Below, piece by piece: positions 17,301-26,518 of a stretch of DNA of 42,362 nt. Positions within the stretch are counted from its first letter, which is position 1; each line of letters begins with the position of its first letter. A program made the position numbers and the translations under genes. Source of the stretch: Bacillota bacterium (lineage in GTDB: Bacteria > Bacillota > Clostridia > Clostridiales > Clostridiaceae); NCBI GenBank assembly GCA_023424785.1, contig JAFADP010000015.1, forward strand, positions 1 to 42,362, read 5' to 3'. The notes under the pieces are model-generated. The model worked only from the letters and a program-made list of their open reading frames with translations. It was not told where the DNA came from and made no database searches.

Positions 17301-19589
17301 TTATTTGCTTTTTGATATTTTTCTTTTGTAAGTGATAAATAATGTAATACTTGATATTCCTAAAGTAATAATTAAAATTATAGGATATATTGGATTATAT
17401 CCAGTAGAAACTGAAGCACCATTTTGGTTAGTTGTATTAGTAGAATTATTATTACTATTTGTTAAAATATTTATGTTATCTTCTTCATTATTAGTATTAT
17501 TATCATTCTCATTATCTGGAGTTTCATTAGTATTATTATCATCTTCATTATCTGGAGTTTCTTCAGCATTACTAGATGATGAATTTAATTTCCAAATTTG
17601 AGTTCCGTAGAATGGGTTAGCAGTACCAACGCATAATCCATCATTTGTTTTAGCAAAAACACGACAACCATGATTATATGGATCACCAAAGCCATTACGA
17701 GTTATAGTCTTGAAGTTAACTCCGTCTTCTGTTGAAAATAAATCAAAACCTCTTTCACCTTGGCTTAAGTAAGCACATGTTTTAATAAAATACTGTAGAT
17801 TTTGTAAATTATCATTATTAAGTATCTTTTCAATTATAGCTTGTAACTTCTCATTAAGTTTATCTTTAATTGAATTATATAAATTTATTAAATCTTCATA
17901 GTTATTAAGAAACTCTTGAGAGTTATTAGAATTAATTAAAGCACTTAAGTCATTAAGCTCATTTGCTAATAAAGTTAATTCTTCTTGCAATTCTTCATCA
18001 TAAGAATTATTATATAAATCATCATTTTCTAAATAAGATTCTATATCTGATATTTGTTCATTTGTTAAAGTTTCTAATTCATTAATTATAGTTTTAGTAT
18101 TTTTATTTTCTTTATTCGAATTAAATAGTAAATCTAAGAAAACTTTAATATAGTTTATTTGAGATTTCCATTCTTCAGTAGTCATATTTAATATATCACC
18201 ATTTGTAAATTGCATTAAAGGATAAGCAAGTCCACAAATATCAAATGTACCAACAAAAAGTTGTCCATTATATTCTTCCATTTTCCAAATGTACTGATTC
18301 ATATTATTGTTAAATCCAGAACCCATGTTTCCAGTAGCTTCAGGGAATAACTCGTTTGAATCACCAATTACCATTTCTATGTTTTCATCTTTATCCATAC
18401 GATAAAGATTTACTGGAGATGATAAATCAAGATATATATCCTTAAAGTCAAGGTCAAATAATACGTTTGGAAGTGCTATCATAGGATCATTGTAACCACC
18501 TATATATAAATGATCATCATAAACAGCTAGATTAGCAGCACCAGAACGTTCAGCTCCAAGTCCATAAGGATATTTAGCACCATCATTTTCGTCCCCAATA
18601 ACTAAATGAAAATCATATTTATTAGTTTCTTCATTCTTTTCACCACAGAACATAGCAAATGCAGTTTTATTATTAACACCAGTAGAAAGGTCCTTCTTAC
18701 CTGTTACTACTGTAACATAAAGTTTATCATTAAATCCTATCATATCCCAAATTGAACCACCAAATATACTGTCATAATAGTGATATGCAGGATAATCTAG
18801 TAAGTCTTCTTGAGTAGCTATAACTTCAAAAGAAGATTGTCCTTCAGATGGATTTGTAGATGCTATAATAGAAGCCCCATCTTTACCAATTGCACTTGCA
18901 AATAGAGTATCATTAACTACAGCAAGTCCTCTAATACCAGTAGAAATAAATGTGTTAACTGGAGTATTAGGGTTTTCACATGTATAAACAATTTTTGTTT
19001 CATCAGTATTAGGATTAACTTCTAATATATATGGATTATTAGAAGCAACTGAGAAATATAGTTTATCATTAAATTCTATTGCATTACGATATCCCCCTGT
19101 ATTTTTACTAGAATCTTGAATTACAGTTACCTCATAAGTTTTAACATTAATTTTTAATAATACTGAACGTGTAGTGTCATTATTAGGATTATTTACTAAG
19201 TCTCTAGTGTATAAGGTTCCATTAAATGCAGCATCAACCATAGCATAAATAAGTTCCTTATCCATACCATTTTGAGCAGCTAAACTATCTAATGTTTGAA
19301 TCATGGCAGCATAACATGTTCCAACATACATGTAATCTCCATATCCAACAGAAGACCAAGAATAGCTTTGGCCTCTATCTGCAACATCAGTACCATCATA
19401 ATTAATTATACCGTCTGATTCCATTAGACCATTTTCAGGATGAGAAATTTTTTCGGCAACTAAATCGGTTTCTAATGATTCATAAGTAACTAATTTAGTA
19501 TTAGATGTAGTTGCGTATGCAATAGTTGATGATAAAAGTGTAATACAACATAAGATAGATGATATAGTAAGTATTTTTCCTTTTCTCAT
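17301..19589 (-). CDS. Large secreted/cell-surface protein, propeller-like with helical insert and C-terminal anchor
   Basis: A 762-aa protein. The signal peptide is 1-26 (cleavage expected after AYA). Residues about 50-465 contain repeated units of the form 'ndkLYvs...' (EFNDKLYFSVAS, VNDTLFASAIG, YDDHLYIGGY, YNGQLFVGTFD), typical of a beta-propeller. Residues about 470-625 are an Asn/Glu/Leu-rich helical segment. The propeller pattern then resumes (GFDLFSTEDGVNF...CVGTANPFYGTQIWKL). An Asp/Asn/Thr linker holds two 12-residue repeats (ETPDNE/NDNNTN). The end is SVSTG (726-730), a hydrophobic helix (about 735-754) and KRKISKSK, which has sortase-substrate topology but not a standard LPXTG. 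Role and ligand are unknown. A consensus sigma-A promoter drives it. Confidence 0.75.
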   Translation of the reverse strand: MRKGKILTISSILCCITLLSSTIAYATTSNTKLVTYESLETDLVAEKISHPENGLMESDGIINYDGTDVADRGQSYSWSSVGYGDYMYVGTCYAAMIQTLDSLAAQNGMDKELIYAMVDAAFNGTLYTRDLVNNPNNDTTRSVLLKINVKTYEVTVIQDSSKNTGGYRNAIEFNDKLYFSVASNNPYILEVNPNTDETKIVYTCENPNTPVNTFISTGIRGLAVVNDTLFASAIGKDGASIIASTNPSEGQSSFEVIATQEDLLDYPAYHYYDSIFGGSIWDMIGFNDKLYVTVVTGKKDLSTGVNNKTAFAMFCGEKNEETNKYDFHLVIGDENDGAKYPYGLGAERSGAANLAVYDDHLYIGGYNDPMIALPNVLFDLDFKDIYLDLSSPVNLYRMDKDENIEMVIGDSNELFPEATGNMGSGFNNNMNQYIWKMEEYNGQLFVGTFDICGLAYPLMQFTNGDILNMTTEEWKSQINYIKVFLDLLFNSNKENKNTKTIINELETLTNEQISDIESYLENDDLYNNSYDEELQEELTLLANELNDLSALINSNNSQEFLNNYEDLINLYNSIKDKLNEKLQAIIEKILNNDNLQNLQYFIKTCAYLSQGERGFDLFSTEDGVNFKTITRNGFGDPYNHGCRVFAKTNDGLCVGTANPFYGTQIWKLNSSSSNAEETPDNEDDNNTNETPDNENDNNTNNEEDNINILTNSNNNSTNTTNQNGASVSTGYNPIYPIILIITLGISSITLFITYKRKISKSK
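17491..17561 (-). repeat. Tandem 36-bp repeat in the linker of the surface protein
   Basis: Two near-identical 35-base copies start at 17491 and 17527 (period 36). They encode the 12-residue unit ETPDNE/NDNNTN. Copy number is likely to vary between strains, as is common in cell-wall linkers. Confidence 0.8.
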
Positions 19590-19642
19590 AAAAATCCCCC
19601 TTAATATAAAAAATTTAATTTATGGATAAAAATACTAATAAA

Positions 19643-19671
19643 ATTATACTGTTTAATGCAAAAAATGTCAA
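19643..19671 (-). promoter_or_regulatory. Consensus sigma-A promoter of the surface-protein gene
   Basis: On the minus strand there is a perfect TTGACA (plus-strand 19666-19671), a 17-base spacer and a perfect TATAAT (plus-strand 19643-19648), about 55 bases upstream of the start codon. This predicts strong vegetative expression. Confidence 0.8.
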
Positions 19672-19690
19672 ATACTAGTACACTTATTTA

Positions 19691-19719
19691 TAGACAGTAT
19701 TTATCACTAGTGATATAAT
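19691..19719 (+). promoter_or_regulatory. Sigma-A-type promoter of the diacylglycerol kinase family gene
   Basis: TAGACA (19691-19696), a 17-base spacer and TATAAT (19714-19719), 31 bases before ATG 19751. It is divergent from the surface-protein promoter. Confidence 0.65.
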
Positions 19720-19750
19720 TTTAACTATATTTTAGATATGGAGGGATTCT

Positions 19751-20659
19751 ATGAAGAAGGTAAGATTTATATATAATCCATTTTCAGGTGAAGGAGCTAT
19801 TCTAAGTAAAATAGATAGAATTATAGAATTACATGAAGAAAAGGGTTATCAGATTGTACCGTTTAGAATATCAAAAAATAAAAAAATGGAAGAAGCCTTA
19901 GATATTATTGATGATACCTATAGTTATATATTAATAGCTGGGGGAGATGGAACTGTAGATGTATTATTAAATGCTATGAAAAAAAGAGGAGTGAACATAC
20001 CAATAGGAATATTACCAGTAGGTACTGCAAATGACTTTGGTAAGTTTATAAATATGCCTCAAGATATAGGCAAAGCTTGTGAGCAAATCTTATCGACTAA
20101 GCCTGTAAAAGTAGATATTGGAAGAGTTAATGAAAGATATTTTATTAATGTATTTAGTACAGGATTATTTACAGATGTATCTCAAAAAACTGATGTTGCA
20201 TTAAAAAATACAATGGGAAAGTTAGCTTATTATATAAAGGGTATAGAAGAACTTCCAAACCTTAGAAGATTGAAGATTAAATTAACTTCAGAAGAAGTTA
20301 ATTATGAAGGAGAAATGTATGTGGCATTAGTATTTAATGGTCAAACAGCAGGTAACTTAAAGTTAGCTAATAGATCAAGTGCCATGGATGGACTTTTAGA
20401 TGTTATAGTAATAAAAGCTATACCTATATATGAAGTTTTACCGTTATTTATAAAAATTTTAAGAGGTGAACATTTAGACTCTGATAAAGTAATATACTTT
20501 AAAACAAAAGAAGTTAATATTGAATGTAATGAAGGTATAGTAACAGATATAGATGGTGAAAGGGGACCAGATTTCCCATTAAAAATAGAATGTATAGAAA
20601 ATGGAATAGAAGTTTTAGGTATAAAAGAAGAAGAACTAGAACTTTTAGGTATAAAATAG
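19751..20659 (+). CDS. YegS/DgkB-type diacylglycerol/lipid kinase
   Basis: A 302-aa soluble lipid kinase of the DAGK catalytic family. The nucleotide-binding loop GGDGT is at 64-68, GTANDF is at 91-96, and conserved acidic residues near the C-terminus include DIDGERGPDFP. Members phosphorylate diacylglycerol or related lipids, returning DAG to phosphatidic acid, which suits Gram-positive cells that release DAG during lipoteichoic acid synthesis. The exact substrate (DAG, undecaprenol or other) is not readable. The last 18 residues contain a near repeat, VLGIKEEELELLGIK. The next gene starts about 50 bases later on the same strand. Confidence 0.9.
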   Translation: MKKVRFIYNPFSGEGAILSKIDRIIELHEEKGYQIVPFRISKNKKMEEALDIIDDTYSYILIAGGDGTVDVLLNAMKKRGVNIPIGILPVGTANDFGKFINMPQDIGKACEQILSTKPVKVDIGRVNERYFINVFSTGLFTDVSQKTDVALKNTMGKLAYYIKGIEELPNLRRLKIKLTSEEVNYEGEMYVALVFNGQTAGNLKLANRSSAMDGLLDVIVIKAIPIYEVLPLFIKILRGEHLDSDKVIYFKTKEVNIECNEGIVTDIDGERGPDFPLKIECIENGIEVLGIKEEELELLGIK

Positions 20660-20707
20660 AAGAGTGAATAATAATTATAAGTAACAGTTGTAATGGAGTG
20701 ATTTATT

Positions 20708-21373
20708 TTGGTCATGACTTATTATATATTTTTGTTATTTATAATGTTTTTACTTGTTATTCTTATGAAAAATAATATGGTTAGATCACCTAAAAAGATA
20801 AAAATATATATGCAAATAGTAATAACCTTATTATTAATAAGGTATTTATCATTATTATTTATCTCTATAGTAGAAAATGCTAGATTTATATATTATTTAA
20901 AACCTATACTATTTTTAAATTATTTATGTATTCCATTAATATCATTAGCATTAATATATGTGTATTTAAGATATGATAAAATTGGATTTAAGGCTATATA
21001 CTTAATAGCAGGAATAATGTCTGCAATTTATTTTGCAGGTATGAAATTCTTAAGTGGAAAAATAATATTAGATTCTAAATATGGATATAGAATAGTTTTA
21101 GATAATGAGATTATGATATATATTTTATTTTTGGCTTTAATAGGAATTCTTTTTCTATTTTGTGTGTATAACTTAGATAAGCCTAATAGTAATTCTAATG
21201 GTATATGGCTTCTTATAATAGGATTTATTATAGTTATAATAGAGAATACCTTACATATAGGTGGGTTTAAAATATTTCCATATCCAATAATAGGAGATGG
21301 TGCTTTTATAGGTATAATAAGTTTAGCAGTTAATACATTTAAGAGATATGATAAAAATTTAGAAAATGCATAG
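20708..21373 (+). CDS. Polytopic membrane protein of unknown function
   Basis: A 221-aa hydrophobic protein with six or seven predicted transmembrane helices. The start is TTG 20708, because GGAGTG (20695-20700) lies seven bases upstream; ATG 20714 would be 13 bases away. The arrangement is reminiscent of the 7-TM input regions found on some histidine kinases, but no kinase or other effector domain follows. There are no catalytic motifs. It is probably co-transcribed with the lipid kinase gene and ends at a clear terminator. Its function is unknown. Confidence 0.7.
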   Translation: MVMTYYIFLLFIMFLLVILMKNNMVRSPKKIKIYMQIVITLLLIRYLSLLFISIVENARFIYYLKPILFLNYLCIPLISLALIYVYLRYDKIGFKAIYLIAGIMSAIYFAGMKFLSGKIILDSKYGYRIVLDNEIMIYILFLALIGILFLFCVYNLDKPNSNSNGIWLLIIGFIIVIIENTLHIGGFKIFPYPIIGDGAFIGIISLAVNTFKRYDKNLENA

Positions 21374-21383
21374 AAGATTTATT

Positions 21384-21410
21384 TAAAAGCTTACAATTGG
21401 TAAGCTTTTA
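21384..21410 (+). terminator. Intrinsic terminator
   Basis: AAAAGCTTAC (21385-21394) pairs perfectly with GTAAGCTTTT (21400-21409) around a five-base loop. It separates the membrane-protein gene from cobT. Confidence 0.75.
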
Positions 21411-21449
21411 TTGTTATTATATAATTTCTTTTAAGGAGAATGAGGAATA

Positions 21450-22529
21450 GTGAATTTAGAACAAGCATTAAGTAGTATAAAACCTATAAATAAAGAGATA
21501 ATTAATAAAAGTATTAAGAGATGGGATAGTGTTGCAAAACCATTAAGAAGTCTTGGACTATTAGAAGAAGGAATAATAAAAATTGCTGGAGCAACTCAAA
21601 ATATTAATGTTGATATAAGTAAAAAAGCATTAGTTATTATGTGTGCAGATAATGGAGTTGTAAAAGAAGGGGTAACTCAAACAGGAAGTGAAGTTACAGC
21701 TATAGTAGCAGAAAATTTTATAAATAGAAAAGCAAGTGTAAGTCTAATGGCAGAAGTTGCAAATGTAGATTTATTTCCAGTTGATATTGGAATGATAACT
21801 GATATAGAAGGTAACATAAGTAATATTGAACCTTTTAAGGTTATAAATAAAAAAATATGTTATGGAACTAAAAATTTATATAAAGAGCCAGCAATGACTA
21901 GAGAAGAAGCTGTTAAAGCAATAGAAATAGGAATTAATTTAGTTAAGGAACTAAAGGAGAAAGGATATAAAATTATAGCTACTGGAGAGATGGGAATAGG
22001 AAATACAACAACAAGTAGTGCTATAGCATCTGTATTATTAAATAAAAGCGTAGAAGAGGTTACAGGAAAAGGTGCAGGTTTATCATCTAAAGGACTACAA
22101 AGAAAAATAGAGGTAATTAAAGAAGGAATAAAAGTAAATAATCCTAATAAAGAAGATGTAATAGATGTTTTAGCTAAGGTTGGAGGACTAGATATAGCAG
22201 GTTTAGTGGGAGTATTTATAGGAGGAGCAGCCTTCAATATTCCAATAGTTATAGATGGATTTATATCAGCAGTATCAGCTTTAATTGCAGTAAAAATTAA
22301 TCCATTAATAATAGAATATATGTTGCCTTCACATGTATCAAAAGAACCAGCAGGAAAAATGTTATTAGATGAATTAAATTTAAAACCATTTCTAAATTGT
22401 GAAATGTGTTTAGGGGAAGGAAGTGGAGCAATAGCAATATTTCCAATACTTGATATGGCATGTAAGGTTTATGAAGAAATGAGTACATTTAATGAAATTA
22501 ATATTGAAGAATATACAATATTAAAGTAA
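21450..22529 (+). CDS. cobT: Nicotinate-nucleotide--dimethylbenzimidazole phosphoribosyltransferase
   Basis: A 359-aa enzyme that transfers the phosphoribosyl group of nicotinate mononucleotide to a lower-ligand base, giving alpha-ribazole phosphate. The N-terminal WDSVAKPLRSLGLLEE, the MCADNGVVKEGVTQTG segment and the catalytic Glu region near the C-terminus (CLGEGSGAIAIFP) are family hallmarks. The start is GTG 21450 with AAGGAG and GAGGAA just upstream. It opens the cobalamin late-assembly block. A hairpin separates it from cobS, so it may be a separate transcript. No cobalamin riboswitch is visible upstream. Confidence 0.95.
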   Translation: MNLEQALSSIKPINKEIINKSIKRWDSVAKPLRSLGLLEEGIIKIAGATQNINVDISKKALVIMCADNGVVKEGVTQTGSEVTAIVAENFINRKASVSLMAEVANVDLFPVDIGMITDIEGNISNIEPFKVINKKICYGTKNLYKEPAMTREEAVKAIEIGINLVKELKEKGYKIIATGEMGIGNTTTSSAIASVLLNKSVEEVTGKGAGLSSKGLQRKIEVIKEGIKVNNPNKEDVIDVLAKVGGLDIAGLVGVFIGGAAFNIPIVIDGFISAVSALIAVKINPLIIEYMLPSHVSKEPAGKMLLDELNLKPFLNCEMCLGEGSGAIAIFPILDMACKVYEEMSTFNEINIEEYTILK

Positions 22530-22573
22530 ATAGGTAAGGTAGAGTAGCTTAAAAAATGAATAAAAATATTAAA

Positions 22574-22606
22574 TAGTCTTTAAAGCAAGAATTGCTTTAA
22601 AGACTA
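22574..22606 (+). terminator. Intrinsic terminator between cobT and cobS
   Basis: A perfect 15-bp stem (22574-22588 with 22592-22606) around the loop GAA, followed by ATTTTATTT. It suggests that cobS and the genes after it have their own promoter in 22607-22660, where I see only AT-rich sequence and no confident boxes. Confidence 0.75.
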
Positions 22607-22673
22607 ATTTTATTTGAAAAAGTTAATATTTTAGTTAATAATAGAGTTATAAATTAAGTAAGGAGTGAAAACT

Positions 22674-23435
22674 TTGTTATGGAATGCCTTTAAAATAGCA
22701 TTTTCTATGTATTCTAAAATACCAATGCCAAGTACTAATTGGGATAAGAAGAATATGAAGTATGCTATGTGTTTTTTTCCTCTTGTAGGAGGAGTAATAG
22801 GATTACTAACTGTTTTATGGGGATATATTGCATCTAAGTTTCAAATAGGTGGGATTTTATATGCATCTATTTTAACTATACTTCCAATATTAATTACTGG
22901 AGGCATACATTTTGATGGATTTTTAGATACTATGGATGCATTAAGTTCATATCAACCAATTGAAAAAAAACTAGAAATTTTAAAAGACCCTCATACAGGA
23001 GCTTTTGCAATAATAAGTGGAATTACATATTTTATTTTTTATTTTGGTGTATTAAGCGAAGTTAAAGGGGAAGGACTTATTATCGTAGCTATTGGATTTA
23101 TGTTATCAAGAGCCTTAAGTGGATTAAGTATAGTAACATTTACTTGTGCAAAAAACAGTGGATTAGCTGCTAGTTTTAGTGATGCAGCACAAAAGGATAA
23201 AGTTAAATATACAATGATTGTTTATATTTTATTATGTTCATTAGGAGTGATGTTAATTAATAGTATATTAGGAATAGCTACAATTATAATTGCATTAAGT
23301 GTATTTATATATTATAAAAGTATGAGCAAAAAAAAGTTTGGTGGAATAACTGGAGATATTGCAGGTTATTTTCTTCAAATATGTGAATTATCTATGGCTA
23401 TAGGTGTTGTAGTTGTAGGAAAGATATTTTTTTAA
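22674..23435 (+). CDS. cobS: Adenosylcobinamide-GDP ribazoletransferase (cobalamin synthase)
   Basis: A 253-aa integral membrane enzyme joining adenosylcobinamide-GDP to alpha-ribazole (phosphate), the final assembly step. The diagnostic motif GGIHFDGFLDTMDAL (DGxxDxxDA) and the later FGGITGDIAGY are intact, with several transmembrane helices. The start is TTG 22674, eight bases after AGGAG (22661-22665); the in-frame GTG at 22665 overlaps that site. It begins a run of closely packed genes (cobS, cobC-like, cbiB, cobQ, cobO). cobU, which would make the GDP-activated substrate, is not next to it. Confidence 0.95.
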   Translation: MLWNAFKIAFSMYSKIPMPSTNWDKKNMKYAMCFFPLVGGVIGLLTVLWGYIASKFQIGGILYASILTILPILITGGIHFDGFLDTMDALSSYQPIEKKLEILKDPHTGAFAIISGITYFIFYFGVLSEVKGEGLIIVAIGFMLSRALSGLSIVTFTCAKNSGLAASFSDAAQKDKVKYTMIVYILLCSLGVMLINSILGIATIIIALSVFIYYKSMSKKKFGGITGDIAGYFLQICELSMAIGVVVVGKIFF

Positions 23436-23446
23436 AAGGAGAAATT

Positions 23447-24040
23447 ATGGTTAGAATTGTACTTATTCGTCATTCAAAAACCAATGGAAATTTAGAAGGA
23501 CGATATATTGGAATAACAGATGAGCATTTATGTGAAGAAGGTATTAAATTAATAAAAGAAAAAACTTTTCCTATAGTTGAAAAAGTATATTCTAGTCCAT
23601 TATTAAGATGTATAGAAACATCAAAATTAATATATCCACAGTTAAATCCAGTTATTTATGAAAATTTAAAAGAATGTAATTTTGGATTATTTGAAAATAA
23701 AAATTATAAAGAATTAAATGGAAATGTATATTATCAAGAGTGGATAGATTGTGAAGGAAAAATACCATTTCCACAAGGAGAAAGTAATGAAGACTTTAGA
23801 AATAGATGTGTACATGCATTTAATAATATTGTGGAAGATGTTTTTATAAGTGGTATTAAAAGTAGTGCAATTATATGTCATGGTGGTACTATAATGTCTA
23901 TTTTACATAAGTATTCATATCCACATAAGGATTTTTATAATTGGCAGGTAAAAAATTGTGAAGGATTTATAATAGAAATAAATGGAAATTTATGGAGTAA
24001 AGGTGATAAAAAAATTACTGTAGTGAGGGCATTATGTTAG
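23447..24040 (+). CDS. cobC: Histidine phosphatase family protein, probable alpha-ribazole phosphatase
   Basis: A 197-aa phosphoglycerate-mutase-like phosphatase with the catalytic LIRHSKTNGN (phosphohistidine H9), a second conserved His in ICHGGTIMSI, and the acidic residue around ECNFGLFENKN. In a cobalamin operon between cobS and cbiB this family removes the 5' phosphate of alpha-ribazole phosphate or adenosylcobalamin phosphate. It overlaps cbiB by seven bases. The RHS in place of the common RHG motif is tolerated in the family. The specific substrate is inferred from context. Confidence 0.85.
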   Translation: MVRIVLIRHSKTNGNLEGRYIGITDEHLCEEGIKLIKEKTFPIVEKVYSSPLLRCIETSKLIYPQLNPVIYENLKECNFGLFENKNYKELNGNVYYQEWIDCEGKIPFPQGESNEDFRNRCVHAFNNIVEDVFISGIKSSAIICHGGTIMSILHKYSYPHKDFYNWQVKNCEGFIIEINGNLWSKGDKKITVVRALC

Positions 24041-25005
24041 TTTCTTTAATTTCATTATTAATTGGATTTATATTAGATTTAATTTTAGGAGATCCATATT
24101 CATTTCCACATATAATTAGATATGTAGGAACATTAATTTCAAAAACTGAAAAATTAATAAGGAGAATATTTCCTAAGTCCAATAAAGGAGAACTTGTTGG
24201 AGGAGTAGTTTTAGTTTTAATAGTAACTATTATTCCTACAGGGTTAACAATAATTATTTTAAAAATAGCAGGAAGTATTAGTGTTTATTTAAGGATAGTT
24301 ATAGAAAGTTTAATTTGTTATCAATTATTAGCAACAAAGTCATTAAAAGATGAGAGTATGAAGGTTTATTATGAGCTTAAGAAAAATGACTTAAAAGGTG
24401 CAAGATATATGGTTTCAATGATTGTTGGAAGAGATACAGAAAGCTTAAATGAAGAGGGCGTAACAAAGGCAGCAGTTGAGACTATTGCAGAAAATACATC
24501 AGATGGAATAATAGCTCCTATGCTTTATATCATTATAGGGGGAGCACCACTTGGCATATTCTATAAAGCTGTTAATACAATGGATTCTATGGTTGGATAT
24601 AAAAATGATAAGTATCTTTACTTTGGAAGAGTTGCAGCAAAGTTTGATGATATTTTAAATTATATTCCAGCAAGAATATCTGCATATATTATGATTTTGG
24701 CATGTTTATTTACTAAGTTAAATGTGAAAAATGCCTATAAAATATATAAGAGAGATAGATATAATCATGCAAGTCCGAATTCTGCACATACAGAGGCAGT
24801 ATGTGCAGGTGCTTTAGAAGTTCAATTAGCAGGAGATGCATATTATTTTGGAAAGTTGTATAAGAAAAAGACAATTGGAGATGCAATAAGAAGTATAGAA
24901 TACGAAGATATAAAAAGAGCAAATAAATTATTGTATGGAACATCAATTTTAAGTATTATTTTATTTTCAGTAATAAAAGTAATAATTATATTATATGTGA
25001 GGTAG
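24034..25005 (+). CDS. cbiB: Adenosylcobinamide-phosphate synthase
   Basis: A 323-aa polytopic membrane protein that attaches (R)-1-amino-2-propanol O-2-phosphate to adenosylcobyric acid. Family-typical stretches are the N-terminal LILGDPYSFPHIIRYVGTLIS, the central RDTESLNEEGVTKAAVETIAENTSDGIIAP, the NTMDSMVGYKNDKY segment and SPNSAHTEAVCAGALEVQLAG. It overlaps the upstream phosphatase gene and is followed by cobQ after four bases. Its aminopropanol phosphate would come from CobD, which is encoded about 2.6 kb further on. Some organisms call this gene cobD, so the name cbiB is used to avoid confusion with the decarboxylase. Confidence 0.95.
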   Translation: MLVSLISLLIGFILDLILGDPYSFPHIIRYVGTLISKTEKLIRRIFPKSNKGELVGGVVLVLIVTIIPTGLTIIILKIAGSISVYLRIVIESLICYQLLATKSLKDESMKVYYELKKNDLKGARYMVSMIVGRDTESLNEEGVTKAAVETIAENTSDGIIAPMLYIIIGGAPLGIFYKAVNTMDSMVGYKNDKYLYFGRVAAKFDDILNYIPARISAYIMILACLFTKLNVKNAYKIYKRDRYNHASPNSAHTEAVCAGALEVQLAGDAYYFGKLYKKKTIGDAIRSIEYEDIKRANKLLYGTSILSIILFSVIKVIIILYVR

Positions 25006-25009
25006 TAAA

Positions 25010-26518
25010 ATGGCAAAGGCAATTATGATTCAAGGAACAATGTCCAATGTAGGAAAAAGCCTTTTAGTTGCAGGACTTTGTAGAATTTTCAAACAAGATG
25101 GTTATAAAGTAGCTCCATTTAAGTCACAAAATATGGCTTTAAATTCATATATAACAGAAGAAGGTCTTGAAATGGGAAGAGCACAGGTTATGCAAGCAGA
25201 GGCAGCAAAAATAAAGCCATCTGTTTTAATGAATCCTATACTCTTAAAACCTACAAATGATATGGGATCACAGGTAATTGTAAATGGAGAAGTAATAGGA
25301 AATATGAAGGCTGTAGATTACTTCAAACATAAGAAGAAGCTTATTCCAGATATAATGAAGGCTTATAATAAGCTTGCAGAAGAGTATGACATTATAGTTA
25401 TAGAGGGAGCTGGAAGTCCAGCAGAAATTAATCTAAAAGCAGAAGATATAGTTAATATGGGTATGGCAAAGCTAGCAGATGCACCTGTTATATTAGCAGG
25501 TGATATAGATAGAGGAGGAGTTTTTGCTCAACTTATGGGAACTATAATGCTTCTTGAGAAGGAAGAACAAGAAAGAATTAAGGGTACAATAATAAATAAG
25601 TTTAGAGGAGATAAAACTATATTACAGCCAGGTATTGAAATGTTAGAAAATATGAGTAAGATTCCGAATATAGGAGTAGTACCATATATGCATGTTGATA
25701 TTGATGATGAAGATAGTTTAAGTGAAAGATTTTATAAACCCAAAGAAATTGGTCTTGTAGATATAGCAGTAATTAGATTACCTAGAATATCTAATTTTAC
25801 AGACTTTAATATATTTGAAAGTATAGAAGGTGTATCTTTAAGATATGTAAAATCACCTAATGAACTTGGAAATCCAGATATGATAATACTTCCAGGAACA
25901 AAAAATACAATGGAAGATTTATTATGGATGAGACAAAGTGGTATGGAAGCATGTGTTTTAAAGGAAGCAGAAAAAGGTAAAATAATATTTGGAATATGCG
26001 GTGGATATCAAATGCTTGGAGAAATTTTAAGTGATCCATATGGGGTAGAAGCTGGAGGAGAAATAAAAGGCATGGGACTATTGCCATTAGATACAGTATT
26101 TAAAGATGGCAAAACTAGAACAAGAGTTAATGGTGTATTTAAAAATATTGAAGGGCCCTTAAGGGAGTTATCAAATACAGAATTTGAAGGATATGAAATA
26201 CATATGGGTGAAACAAAGTTATTAAAAAATGTTAACTCATTAACTAATATTAAAGAGCTTAATAGTGAAAATATTAAAGCTGATGGAGCTTATTTAAATA
26301 ATATTTATGGAAGTTATGTACATGGAATTTTTGATAAAGAAGATGTTGTTAAAACTATAATAACAATATTATTTAAAAATAAGGGATTAGATTACTCTAA
26401 AATAAAAACTTTCGATATAAATGAGTATAAAGAAAAACAGTATGATATATTAGCTCAAGAAATGAGAGATAATATAGATATGAAAAAAATTTATGAAATA
26501 TTGGAGATGAATAAATGA
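25010..26518 (+). CDS. cobQ: Cobyric acid synthase (glutamine-hydrolysing)
   Basis: A 502-aa amidase that converts adenosylcobyrinic acid a,c-diamide to cobyric acid by four ATP- and glutamine-dependent amidations. It has an N-terminal P-loop/MinD-like domain (IQGTMSNVGKSLLVAGLCRIF) and a C-terminal class I glutamine amidotransferase domain with the catalytic Cys in FGICGGYQMLG and His in GSYVHGIFD. Length is normal. It overlaps cobO by four bases (ATGA). Its presence means the organism handles cobyrinate-level intermediates, not only cobinamide salvage, yet no ring-synthesis (cbi) genes are in this window. Confidence 0.96.
   Translation: MAKAIMIQGTMSNVGKSLLVAGLCRIFKQDGYKVAPFKSQNMALNSYITEEGLEMGRAQVMQAEAAKIKPSVLMNPILLKPTNDMGSQVIVNGEVIGNMKAVDYFKHKKKLIPDIMKAYNKLAEEYDIIVIEGAGSPAEINLKAEDIVNMGMAKLADAPVILAGDIDRGGVFAQLMGTIMLLEKEEQERIKGTIINKFRGDKTILQPGIEMLENMSKIPNIGVVPYMHVDIDDEDSLSERFYKPKEIGLVDIAVIRLPRISNFTDFNIFESIEGVSLRYVKSPNELGNPDMIILPGTKNTMEDLLWMRQSGMEACVLKEAEKGKIIFGICGGYQMLGEILSDPYGVEAGGEIKGMGLLPLDTVFKDGKTRTRVNGVFKNIEGPLRELSNTEFEGYEIHMGETKLLKNVNSLTNIKELNSENIKADGAYLNNIYGSYVHGIFDKEDVVKTIITILFKNKGLDYSKIKTFDINEYKEKQYDILAQEMRDNIDMKKIYEILEMNK

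Noticed and set aside
17491..17561. Possible short CRISPR-like repeat
   Set aside because: The two 35-base copies are contiguous coding repeats (12-residue units) with no spacers.
20341..20715. Minus-strand open frame of 124 codons overlapping the lipid kinase gene
   Set aside because: Antisense shadow of the kinase C-terminus with no ribosome binding site.
21860..22237. Minus-strand open frame of 125 codons inside cobT
   Set aside because: It is antisense to a complete, motif-bearing cobT; composition is Pro/Ser/Ile-rich as expected of a reverse-complement shadow.
22530..22673. Cobalamin riboswitch between cobT and cobS
   Set aside because: Only about 140 bases, occupied largely by a terminator hairpin; no GCCACTG-type B12 box is seen.
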